Positions 52,718 to 60,328 of a stretch of 64,000 nucleotides of DNA are shown in pieces (the stretch's first letter is position 1; each line of letters starts with the position of its first letter). Position numbers and translations under genes: made by a program. Source of the stretch: an uncultured Bacilli bacterium (lineage in GTDB: Bacteria > Bacillota_I > Bacilli_A > RF39 > UBA660); the NCBI GenBank assembly GCA_934098435.1, contig CAKOOV010000005.1, positions 1-64,000 on the forward strand, read 5' to 3'. The notes beneath the pieces were generated by a model. The model was not told where the DNA came from. It made no database searches and saw nothing but the letters and a program-made list of their open reading frames with translations.

Positions 52718-54235
52718 ATGAGTACTAAGAAAAATATAAAGGAAATAATGAGTAAAAGATATATTCAAATTGGTATATTGATTGTATTAATATCTTTAGT
52801 ATGTTTAATGGGTACTTATGCTTGGTTTACTTGGGCTAGTCCTAGTAATACTAATGTTACTTTATCGATAGGTAATTTAGCTGATGTAACTTTTACTAGT
52901 GGTCCTGATATTAATGTATCTAATTTAGCACCTGTATATAATTATACTGATGGAGTAAGTACTACTTTTGTTATGAAGAATAATAGTACCACTAATAATC
53001 TTAATTATGAAATAAAATTAGATGTAACTAGTATTTCTAATGAACTTAAGAGTGGATCATTTAAATATACTTTATTAAAAGATAATAAAGTAGTACAAAC
53101 TGGTAATCTTAAGAATGCAGTAAATGGTAAAACTTTAATATTAAATACTGGTTCATTAGCTAAATCATCTACTTCTAATTATAAACTATATTTTTGGATA
53201 GATGGTAATATAGAAAATAGTTCTAGTATGATGAATAAGTCTTTGGTAGGTAAGATAGATGTAGGTGAAAAGATTACATATATAAATAATTTATATAATA
53301 ATAGTACTAAGACACCAGTAACAAATAATAGTATTACATATCAGTATGATACTACAAATAATTTAATGCAAGATACTGCAGGTAACATAAGATATTATGG
53401 GGCCTCTCCTAATAACTATGTATATTTTAATTGTGATAGTTATCCTAGTACTAACTGTGAACTATGGAGAATAATAGGAGTATTTGATGGTAAAATAAAA
53501 TTAATGAGAAATAGTACTATAGGCTCATATTCTTGGGATACATCTGCAAGTGCAGTAAACTCTGGATATGGCGTAAATGAATGGAGTCAAGCTGATTTAA
53601 TGAAACTTCTTAATCCAGGTCACGAATCGGAATCCGTAGGAGGAAGTCTATATTATAATAGCAAGTCAGGTACATGCTATTCTGGTCAAAGTAATGCTAC
53701 TAAATCATGCAATTTTACTAGTACAGGTATAAAAAATGATGTTACAAGAAATATGATTGCCGAGACAACATGGAATCTTGGATGGTGGGATACTTCTAGT
53801 ATATATTCTAATGTAATGTATGAAAAAGAAAGAGGGACAACAGTAATATCAAATCCTAGTGATGGTATAACTAGAACAACTACATGGACCGGTAAAATAG
53901 CTTTGCCATATCCATCTGACTATGGCTATGCAACTGATTTAAGCAAATGTTCCCAAGTATTATATAATTATGCCAGTAGTACTGACTCATATGCATGTCG
54001 TAGTAATGATTGGATGTATCCGATATTGGGTACAAGTAACTGGGGAAGGTTATTAACCCCTGTCTCAGACTATGCGGACGTTGCGTTCGACGTGAACTCG
54101 ATGAGCTATGTCAACAGCGGCCATCGCGTCTGTAATGCGTATGGGGTCGCTCCAGTCCTTTATCTTGGTTCTGACCAAGATATAGTGTCAGGGGATGGTT
54201 TGCAAAGTAATCCATATAAGTTAACTGGGAATTAA
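52718..54235 (+). CDS. Membrane-anchored surface protein, probable diversity-generating retroelement target
   Basis: An N-terminal membrane segment (about residues 17-34, IGILIVLISLVCLMGTYAWF) with a TasA/SipW-like AWF tail is followed by a beta-sandwich (about 45-190). Then comes a Trp/Tyr-rich domain (about 205-500; CELWRIIGVFDGKIKLM, WSQADLMKLL, TWNLGWWDT) of the kind that ends APVLYLGS...GDGLQSNPYKL. Such C-type-lectin-like ends are recurrent variable domains of diversity-generating retroelements. The last part (about 448-482) is GC-rich and coded by NNC/NNT codons, unlike the rest of the gene. Own promoter and terminator. No reverse transcriptase, Avd or template repeat in the window. 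Confidence 0.75.
   Translation: MSTKKNIKEIMSKRYIQIGILIVLISLVCLMGTYAWFTWASPSNTNVTLSIGNLADVTFTSGPDINVSNLAPVYNYTDGVSTTFVMKNNSTTNNLNYEIKLDVTSISNELKSGSFKYTLLKDNKVVQTGNLKNAVNGKTLILNTGSLAKSSTSNYKLYFWIDGNIENSSSMMNKSLVGKIDVGEKITYINNLYNNSTKTPVTNNSITYQYDTTNNLMQDTAGNIRYYGASPNNYVYFNCDSYPSTNCELWRIIGVFDGKIKLMRNSTIGSYSWDTSASAVNSGYGVNEWSQADLMKLLNPGHESESVGGSLYYNSKSGTCYSGQSNATKSCNFTSTGIKNDVTRNMIAETTWNLGWWDTSSIYSNVMYEKERGTTVISNPSDGITRTTTWTGKIALPYPSDYGYATDLSKCSQVLYNYASSTDSYACRSNDWMYPILGTSNWGRLLTPVSDYADVAFDVNSMSYVNSGHRVCNAYGVAPVLYLGSDQDIVSGDGLQSNPYKLTGN
54059..54160 (+). other. Candidate variable region (VR) of a diversity-generating retroelement
   Basis: Bases 54061-54160 contain 55 G or C, far above the flanks. 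The encoded stretch includes ADVAFDVNSMSYVNSGHRV. Eight successive codons, aac agc ggc cat cgc gtc tgt aat, could all derive from AAC or AAT by changes at A positions only, the hallmark of adenine-directed retro-mutagenesis. The conserved VAPVLYL end follows. Confidence 0.65.
54161..54182. repeat. Perfect 9-bp inverted repeat with 4-nt loop, just after the VR
   Basis: TATCTTGGT (54161-54169) and ACCAAGATA (54174-54182) flank loop TCTG, inside the coding sequence. In Bordetella phage BPP-1 a hairpin/cruciform of similar size and tetraloop lies just downstream of the VR and aids retrohoming. Confidence 0.7.
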
Positions 54236-54247
54236 TTTAATGTAATA

Positions 54248-54276
54248 AAAAAATAGGTTTTGATAACCTATTTTTT
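54248..54276. terminator. Bidirectional terminator
   Basis: A 12-bp stem AAAAAATAGGTT (54248-54259) with AACCTATTTTTT (54265-54276) and T-runs on both strands, between two convergent genes. Confidence 0.88.
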
Positions 54277-54703
54277 ATATACATTCTACATATGTATCGT
54301 CTAGACATCTTAGTATGCAGCAGCAACCTAGATTTATTGTGAAGAAAGAATTGGTTGCTTCGTAAGGAAATACACTTGATTCATCGGTATTTGGTGCTAG
54401 TACTCTACATGTAGCACAGCATCCGTCTAATTTTTCTAATCTAAATACTGTACTTGTAGTAGATACTGCTGGATCTTTACTTATTGGCATTGCTAATGGT
54501 GTTCCACCATTACCACAAGTATATAGAACGATTGGTCTAGTGTTATAACACAAGCTACTATTTTGTCCTAAAAAGCCTCTATCACAGGTTTCTAAACAGC
54601 AGTCATTTTGACATACGCTTTGTTGTAATATTAAAATAACTTTTAGGATATCTGCGATGCAATTTTCGCAAGTATTATTTTCATTGTTACACATATAATC
54701 CAC
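54275..54703 (-). CDS. CotY/CotZ-like Cys-rich spore coat protein
   Basis: A 142-residue protein with about 17 Cys. It begins CNNENNTCENCIADIL, has CLETCDRGFLG in the middle and ends NSFFTINLGCCCILRCLDDTYVECI-like, the conserved end of the CotZ family. These proteins crosslink the outer crust of Bacillus spores. The minus-strand ribosome site AAGGGGTGG is strong. It lies next to yqfC and yqfD (both on the other strand), which strengthens a sporulation context. Whether the organism makes complete spores cannot be told here. Confidence 0.82.
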   Translation of the reverse strand: MDYMCNNENNTCENCIADILKVILILQQSVCQNDCCLETCDRGFLGQNSSLCYNTRPIVLYTCGNGGTPLAMPISKDPAVSTTSTVFRLEKLDGCCATCRVLAPNTDESSVFPYEATNSFFTINLGCCCILRCLDDTYVECI

Positions 54704-54722
54704 CCCTTTTTTATATTCAATA

Positions 54723-54731
54723 TAACTTATG
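54723..54731 (-). promoter_or_regulatory. Possible mother-cell sigma (SigE/SigK-type) -10 of the coat gene
   Basis: On the minus strand CATAAGTTA fits the SigK -10 pattern CATAnnnTA about 20 bases before the start. The -35 is weak (CA near the expected AC). Confidence 0.35.
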
Positions 54732-54774
54732 TTAATTAATTATAAAAATGCACTACTAATACCTAGTATTTTAT

Positions 54775-54801
54775 AATATTTTTATCTATCTGTCATATAT
54801 A
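54775..54801 (+). promoter_or_regulatory. Possible SigE-type promoter of yqfC, start at or near the ATG
   Basis: CATATATA (54794-54801) resembles a SigE -10, with ATA near 54775 as -35. Transcription would begin about at the yqfC ATG (54807), and no ribosome site is visible. Confidence 0.3.
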
Positions 54802-54806
54802 GTATT

Positions 54807-55046
54807 ATGAGACTGGTTAGAATTTTGGATAATTATATTAATGATAAGAAGTTTAGTATGATATATACTAATGGTGGTATTGATATTGTTAATTATAGTG
54901 AAATACTTGATTTTTCTTCTAGTAAGATATCTATTAGATATAATAAATGTATTTATTCTATATATGGAGATGATTTGGTTATATCTAAGATGATGGATGA
55001 TGAGATATTTATATGTGGTAGTATTGGTGAGATTATTTTTGAATAG
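54807..55046 (+). CDS. yqfC: Sporulation protein YqfC (YabP/YqfC family)
   Basis: A 79-residue beta-rich protein (IDIVNYSEILDFSSSKISI, YSIYGDDLVISKM) matching the YabP/YqfC fold, and followed 15 bases later by yqfD as in Bacillus and Clostridia. It is made in the mother cell under SigE in Bacillus. No ribosome site precedes the ATG. Confidence 0.8.
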   Translation: MRLVRILDNYINDKKFSMIYTNGGIDIVNYSEILDFSSSKISIRYNKCIYSIYGDDLVISKMMDDEIFICGSIGEIIFE

Positions 55047-55061
55047 AAATGGGCTGATATT

Positions 55062-56255
55062 ATGAAGAAGAAGTTATTATATATTTTTTCTAGTAATGTT
55101 AAGATTAGGGTTAGTGGTAGGAATATTAATTTGTTTATTAAGAGGCTTATTAAAAATAATATTAATGTTATTAGGGTAATACCTGTTAGTTATAAAGAGG
55201 TATTACTTATAGTGGATTATAATGATATAGAGAAGATTAATAGGATTAAGAGTATATATAAAGTTGATATTGTTAAGTATTATGGGAAACTTAGGTTACT
55301 TAGGTTTATTAAGAAGAATATTTTTATTATTTCTTTTTTAATTATTGGTATTATTATGATATATATTTTATCTAATGTTATATTTAGTATTGATATTATT
55401 CATTCTAATAGTAATATTATATCTTTAGTGGATGGGGAACTTAAGAGTCATGGTATTAAGAAATATGGTTTTGTTAAAAGTTATAAAGAAATTGAAAAAA
55501 TTAAAAAAGAAATATTAGAGGATAATAGGGATAGTTTGGAATGGCTTGAGATTATTAGAAGTGGTACTAAGTATATTGTTAGAGTAGAAGAGAGAATTAT
55601 TAATAGTGATATTAATAATAGTAATAATTATAGTATTGTGGCTAAGAAGAATGCTGTTATTAAGAGTATTATTGCTTATAATGGAGAGAAGGTAAAAGAA
55701 GTTAATTCTTATGTTAAGAAGGGGGAAGAGATTATTTCTTCTTATGTTACTATGCCTAATAATGAGAAGGTTTTTAGTGGAGCTAATGGTAAGGTAATAG
55801 GAGAGGTTTGGTATGATGTTAGTATTGATTATCCTTATTTTTATAATGAGATATTATATACTGGTAAAAAGAGAAGGGTTATTTCTTTTAATATATTGAG
55901 TAAGAGTTATTCTTTATTTAGTTTTAAGAAGTATAAGAGTTTTGATATTAATAGGAAATATATATTTAAAAATAGTATTATTCCTATTAGTTTTAGTATT
56001 GATTATGAATATGAAACTAAGATTATTAATGATATTTATACTTATGATACCGCTAAAGAGAAGGCTATTATGGTGGCTAAGAAGAAACTTATGGATAAAT
56101 ATAAGGATATTATAGATGTAGATAAGGTTATTATTGTTAATGAAAGTGAGGATTCTTCTAAAATTAGTTTGAATTTATTTATTATATGTAATGAGGATAT
56201 TACTGAATATAAGGAAGTAATAGAAGAAAAAAATGAAAGTGTAAAGAGTGAGTAA
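55062..56255 (+). CDS. yqfD: Sporulation protein YqfD
   Basis: A 397-residue protein. A cytoplasmic N-terminal domain (KIRVSGRNINLFIKRLIKN) precedes one membrane helix (about residues 88-112, IFIISFLIIGIIMIYIL) and a large outer domain with the VRVEERI segment typical of YqfD. It acts with YqfC in mid-sporulation, mechanism unknown. phoH (yqfE/F region) does not follow, unlike in Bacillus. The ribosome site is weak. Confidence 0.88.
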   Translation: MKKKLLYIFSSNVKIRVSGRNINLFIKRLIKNNINVIRVIPVSYKEVLLIVDYNDIEKINRIKSIYKVDIVKYYGKLRLLRFIKKNIFIISFLIIGIIMIYILSNVIFSIDIIHSNSNIISLVDGELKSHGIKKYGFVKSYKEIEKIKKEILEDNRDSLEWLEIIRSGTKYIVRVEERIINSDINNSNNYSIVAKKNAVIKSIIAYNGEKVKEVNSYVKKGEEIISSYVTMPNNEKVFSGANGKVIGEVWYDVSIDYPYFYNEILYTGKKRRVISFNILSKSYSLFSFKKYKSFDINRKYIFKNSIIPISFSIDYEYETKIINDIYTYDTAKEKAIMVAKKKLMDKYKDIIDVDKVIIVNESEDSSKISLNLFIICNEDITEYKEVIEEKNESVKSE

Positions 56256-56270
56256 AATGTCAAATTATGC

Positions 56271-56299
56271 TTGAAAAAGAATAATATTTCTGATATACT
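56271..56299 (+). promoter_or_regulatory. Promoter of the sortase-substrate gene
   Basis: TTGAAA (56271-56276), 17-bp spacer, TATACT (56294-56299) preceded by TGA. Confidence 0.75.
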
Positions 56300-56352
56300 T
56301 TAATCATAGGATAGAAGTTAGATCCGATTGAAAGAAAAAAGGAGAGAGAAAA

Positions 56353-57891
56353 ATGAAAAAGAAAATGTTATTCTTAATGGCAGCACTTGCTTTTATGGTG
56401 TCTTTACCAATTGCTAGTGCTGAAGTATTGGAAGCAAAAGATACTGCTACTTTAGTAGAAATGGTTAAAAAGGCTAAGGATGGGGATACTGTTAAGTTAG
56501 TTGCTGATATTACTGGTTATGATCAGAAACTTGAAATAAATGGTAACAGAACTATAACGCTTGATATGAACGGTCATAATATTACATATCTTACTGATTC
56601 TAAGTCTTTTATAGGTGTTTATGGTGCTACTTTGATTGTTAAAGGTAGTGGCGTTATTACTAATGATACCGATTCAGGACTTAATGTATATGGAAAAGAG
56701 ACAAAAGATGATAGTTTTGCTTCAAAACTTGTTGTGGAAAAAGATGTTACTTTAAAAGGTAAATATGGTTTAGCAATATTCTGGGACGTAAAAAATGGTT
56801 CTCATGGTGCAAGCGTTGATTTTTATGGTAAGGTTGATGTTACCAACAATGGTATTGCTACTAATGGTGATATTTTAAATGAAGATGGTCCAGTTGTTAA
56901 TATTAAAAAAGGAGCAGTTGTAAAGTCAACTGGTGCTGACGGAGTTGCTGTTTATTGTGCAGGTAATGGTACTTATAATATTGAAGATGGTGCTACTATT
57001 ACAGGTGCAACTGGTATTGAAGTAAGAGCAGGTAAATTAAATGTTAAAGGTGGTACTATTACTGGTGCTGCAAAAGAATTAACATCAAAAGCTAATGGTA
57101 GTGGAAGTACTACTGTTGGTGCTGGTATTGCTGTTGTACAACATACTACTCAATTACCTATTGAAGTTAATATTACAGGTGGTACTATTACTGGTGCTGA
57201 AGCTTTATATGTAAATAATACTCAAGGAAATCCTACTACAGCATGGGCTAAAGTTAATGTTGATGTAACTGGCGGAACATTTAATACAGATGTTACTAAA
57301 TTTGTAGGAGATAAATATGTAGTTAACAAAAATGGTAACTCATATGCAGTAATAGAAAACAAAGTGTTAGAAACTAATGATGAAAAGGTTATTTTTGAAA
57401 GTGCAGAAGCTATTAGAAATGATTTAGTTTTAAATGTAACTGAAAAAAGTGAAGATGAAGTTAAAAAAGGTTCTGAAAAGGTAACTGATGCATATAAGGA
57501 TAATAAGAAAGTAAAAGATGTTAAACTAATTAGTTTATATGAAATTAATGTTTTAAATGGTGATGGTAGAATTGAAGAATTAGAAGATGGTAATTATACA
57601 ATTTCTATTGCTATTGCTGAAAGTGAACAAAAATTTAATACTTATAAAGTTGTATATTTTGATGAAGATGGAAAATTAGTTGAGACTTTAGATGCTAAAT
57701 TAGAAAATGGTAAAGTAGTGTTTACTACTACTCATTTAAGTACTTATGGTGTTGTTGGATATAATACTGTAGCTTCTGAGAATCCTAAAACTTCTGATAT
57801 GAATCTAGCTTTAATTCTTGCTTTATTGGGATTCGCTTCAGTTGGTACTGTATTAATTTCAAGAAGAAAATTAGCTAAGAATAATAAATAA
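56353..57891 (+). CDS. Cell-wall-anchored beta-helix protein
   Basis: A signal peptide (residues 1-23, ending ASAE) is followed by a right-handed beta-helix-like region (about 30-330), with repeated turns such as ITGATGIEVRAGKLNVKGG and GGTITGA. A smaller beta domain follows (about 340-475), then a C-terminal sorting signal: NPKTSD, a hydrophobic stretch and RRKLAKNNK. NPxT-type motifs are typical substrates of class B sortases, and a class B-like sortase gene is 72 bases downstream. Strong ribosome site GGAGAG. Ligand or substrate unknown; no catalytic residues identified. Confidence 0.85.
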   Translation: MKKKMLFLMAALAFMVSLPIASAEVLEAKDTATLVEMVKKAKDGDTVKLVADITGYDQKLEINGNRTITLDMNGHNITYLTDSKSFIGVYGATLIVKGSGVITNDTDSGLNVYGKETKDDSFASKLVVEKDVTLKGKYGLAIFWDVKNGSHGASVDFYGKVDVTNNGIATNGDILNEDGPVVNIKKGAVVKSTGADGVAVYCAGNGTYNIEDGATITGATGIEVRAGKLNVKGGTITGAAKELTSKANGSGSTTVGAGIAVVQHTTQLPIEVNITGGTITGAEALYVNNTQGNPTTAWAKVNVDVTGGTFNTDVTKFVGDKYVVNKNGNSYAVIENKVLETNDEKVIFESAEAIRNDLVLNVTEKSEDEVKKGSEKVTDAYKDNKKVKDVKLISLYEINVLNGDGRIEELEDGNYTISIAIAESEQKFNTYKVVYFDEDGKLVETLDAKLENGKVVFTTTHLSTYGVVGYNTVASENPKTSDMNLALILALLGFASVGTVLISRRKLAKNNK

Positions 57892-57916
57892 GAATAGTTT
57901 GTCTATTCTTTTTTTT
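57891..57916 (+). terminator. Terminator of the sortase-substrate gene
   Basis: Stem AGAATAG (57891-57897) with CTATTCT (57903-57909), five-base loop, eight T. Confidence 0.88.
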
Positions 57917-57962
57917 CTTTACATTAGATGAAAAATTTAGTACAATTATAATAGGTGATAAT

Positions 57963-58988
57963 GTGAAAGATGATAATTATGTACCAAGACATGCTAATAA
58001 TGATAATGTTATTCATAATTGGAATGAAGATTTTATGAATCAAAATAATATTAATAATAATGGTAATTATACTTCTAATAATATATTAGATAATTTAGAT
58101 GATATTGATTATTTTAAACGTTATGACTTAGATGATAATAATAATAATAATGTAGATAGTGAATTAAATAATAAGAAAAAGAGAAAGAAAAATACTGGTT
58201 TTATTTGGAAAGTTTTATTGGTATTATTTATTGTTATTATTATTGGTAGTTCTCTTAAAATTATTTTATGGTTAATTGATAATAAAAGGACTTCTAATAA
58301 TATTGATGATATTAGTAGTACTACTGATATTATTTTTAGGGAGGATAATGAGAATACGGAGTTAATTAATGAGGATGATGATAAGAATAGTGATTATTGG
58401 TATTATATTAAGTTTCCTTTAATTGATGTGGATATTAATAAACTTAAGAGTAAGAATAGTGATACTGTTGGATGGGTTAATGTTAATAATACAAATATTA
58501 ATTATCCTTATGTACAAAGAGATGATAATGTTTTTTATTTAGATCATTCTTATGATAAAAAGTATAATGAGGCTGGATGGGTATTTTTGGATTATCGTAA
58601 TAATAAGGATTTGTCTGATAGGAATAATATTTTATATGCTCATAGTAGGTTAGATAAGACGATGTTTGGTTCTCTTAGTAAAACGCTTCATTCTTCTTGG
58701 TTTACTAATTTGGATAATCATATTATTAGGATATCTACGGAAAATGATAATACTTTATGGCAGATATTTTCGGTATATAAGATTAAAGAAGAGAGTTATT
58801 ATATTACTACTGATTTTAATAGTGATAATGAATATACTAAGTTTTTAGATACTATTAAGAATAGGAGTATTTATAATTTTAATACTAAGGTTACCGCTGA
58901 AGATAAGATTCTTACACTTAGTACTTGTTACTCTGATACAGAAAGAACTGTTGTTCATGCTAAACTTATTAAGAGGAGTAAAAACTAA
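57963..58988 (+). CDS. Class B-like sortase
   Basis: A membrane transpeptidase that attaches surface proteins to peptidoglycan. A long Asn/Asp-rich cytoplasmic tail (about 75 residues) precedes a membrane helix (about 80-102) and the sortase barrel. The catalytic His is in ILYAHSR (about residue 223), Cys in TLSTC (about 323) and Arg in DTERTVVHAKL (about 328). The start is GTG 57963 with AGGTGATAA upstream. Its likely substrate is the neighbouring NPKTS protein; the PPQTG protein at 5612 may be another. Confidence 0.9.
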   Translation: MKDDNYVPRHANNDNVIHNWNEDFMNQNNINNNGNYTSNNILDNLDDIDYFKRYDLDDNNNNNVDSELNNKKKRKKNTGFIWKVLLVLFIVIIIGSSLKIILWLIDNKRTSNNIDDISSTTDIIFREDNENTELINEDDDKNSDYWYYIKFPLIDVDINKLKSKNSDTVGWVNVNNTNINYPYVQRDDNVFYLDHSYDKKYNEAGWVFLDYRNNKDLSDRNNILYAHSRLDKTMFGSLSKTLHSSWFTNLDNHIIRISTENDNTLWQIFSVYKIKEESYYITTDFNSDNEYTKFLDTIKNRSIYNFNTKVTAEDKILTLSTCYSDTERTVVHAKLIKRSKN

Positions 58989-58997
58989 AAAAATATA

Positions 58998-59025
58998 AAG
59001 AATATATTTAAAATATTCTTTTTTT
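58998..59025 (+). terminator. Terminator of the sortase gene
   Basis: Stem AAGAATAT (58998-59005) with ATATTCTT (59013-59020), then T-run to 59025. Confidence 0.8.
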
Positions 59026-59026
59026 A

Positions 59027-59035
59027 TGGTATAAT
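59027..59035 (+). promoter_or_regulatory. Extended -10 promoter of nusB
   Basis: TGGTATAAT directly behind the sortase terminator, 20 bp before the nusB start. Confidence 0.55.
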
Positions 59036-59054
59036 TTTCTTCGAGGTGTGTATT

Positions 59055-59495
59055 ATGAAGGCAAATAGAACAATAACAAGAGAGAAAGCAATGACTGTAT
59101 TGTATCAAATCTTTTTATATAATAAAAATAATATTAGTTATGAGGCTGATGATGTTATTAATGAAATACTAGAGTCTATGGAAATAGAGGATAGAAAAAA
59201 AATTGATATTAATTTTTTAAATGATTTAGTTAATGGTGTTATTAATAATATGAGTAATATTGATGAATATATTTCTAAGTATTTATCTAATTGGACTATT
59301 GATAGACTTGGACTTACTGATCAGGCTATTATTAGGATATCTGTATATGAACTTATATATACTGATACTCCTAATTTGGTATGTATTAATGAAGCAATTG
59401 AACTTGCTAAGAGATATTCTGATGAAAAGGTAGCTAAAATGATTAATGGTGTATTAGATAAGATCTATCATGAAATAGAGGATAATTGTGAATAA
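59055..59495 (+). CDS. nusB: Transcription antitermination factor NusB
   Basis: An all-helical RNA-binding protein of rRNA antitermination. The N-terminal RTITREKAMTVLYQIFLYN, the central DRLGLTDQAIIRISVYELIY and the ending EAIELAKRYSDEKVAKMINGVL-like segment are diagnostic. The start is ATG 59055 (site GAGGTG). The stop overlaps the next gene by eight bases. Confidence 0.96.
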   Translation: MKANRTITREKAMTVLYQIFLYNKNNISYEADDVINEILESMEIEDRKKIDINFLNDLVNGVINNMSNIDEYISKYLSNWTIDRLGLTDQAIIRISVYELIYTDTPNLVCINEAIELAKRYSDEKVAKMINGVLDKIYHEIEDNCE

Positions 59496-60318
59496 TAGTT
59501 ATAATATTATTAAATTTGATTCTAACTATGATGATTTAGTTAATAGTGGTGTGATATCACCACTTAATAGATATAAGTATTCTTTTTATATTAATAGTGA
59601 TAAATTATTTTTTAAAGAGGATACTGATAGAATGTATTATGAACTTATTGGGACTGCTATAGGGGATTATTTAAATATTTTACATACTAGTTATAAGTTA
59701 ACTATGATTGAGACTAGTGATACTAATATTAAGGGAGTAACTTCTAAGGACTATAGAGAAGATGGCTATAAACTTATTAAGTTTAGTAATATTTTATTTG
59801 GAAAAGATATGACTTTAGATAATATTAGTGAGAGGCTTAATGTTTATTTTAGTGATTATAAGAATAAAGATGTTATTGTAAAGAATATTTATAATGATGT
59901 TATTACTTATTATATGTTAGATTTATTACTTGGTAATATTGATAATGGTAAATATAATTATGAGTTTATGGTTAATGGTATTGATGGTAAGATGTCTTTA
60001 TATTCTGATTTTGGAATGATATTTAATTTTAGTAGTACTAAATTAAGGGTTAATGATTCTTGTACTTCTTCTATATATGATAATTTAAGTGTATTACTTA
60101 GTATGAATAATGAATATTTTACTAGATTTTCTTCTATGTATGAAAAACTTAATCCGAATAGGTTAGAAGAGATTATTAATGATGTAGAAAAGAATAATAA
60201 AGTTGATTTTGGAAATAATTTTAAGAATATAATTTTTCTTTCTTATAGTAGGCATTATGTTATGCTTGGTAATGTTATTAATAATGTTAGAAAAAGTAAT
60301 TATTTTATTAGGAAATGA
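59488..60318 (+). CDS. HipA-like kinase-fold protein
   Basis: A 276-codon gene with a GTG start inside the end of nusB. Residues about 145-180 read LLLGNIDNGKYNYEFMVNG then LYSDFGMIF. This matches the catalytic loop (GNxDxxxxN) and metal-binding DFG-like motif of HipA/phosphatidylinositol-kinase-like proteins, with Asp and Asn present. The N-terminal ATP-binding lobe is not obvious to me. There is no HipB-type DNA-binding partner next to it. It is sandwiched between nusB and xseA in an operon, which is unusual. A housekeeping role is as likely as a toxin role. Confidence 0.6.
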   Translation: MNNSYNIIKFDSNYDDLVNSGVISPLNRYKYSFYINSDKLFFKEDTDRMYYELIGTAIGDYLNILHTSYKLTMIETSDTNIKGVTSKDYREDGYKLIKFSNILFGKDMTLDNISERLNVYFSDYKNKDVIVKNIYNDVITYYMLDLLLGNIDNGKYNYEFMVNGIDGKMSLYSDFGMIFNFSSTKLRVNDSCTSSIYDNLSVLLSMNNEYFTRFSSMYEKLNPNRLEEIINDVEKNNKVDFGNNFKNIIFLSYSRHYVMLGNVINNVRKSNYFIRK

Positions 60319-60328
60319 GGGGTATGTT

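Noticed and set aside
54050..54200. GC-rich patch as a simple horizontally acquired fragment or assembly chimera
   Set aside because: The patch is in frame, restores the conserved family ending APVLYL, and is followed by a hairpin in the position expected for a diversity-generating retroelement. A foreign origin of the template itself remains possible.
22181..60318. Recoding of TGA as Trp (mycoplasma code)
   Set aside because: TGA terminates several well-defined genes (GT2, ylbF-like, prolyl and others), and Trp positions in conserved motifs use TGG.
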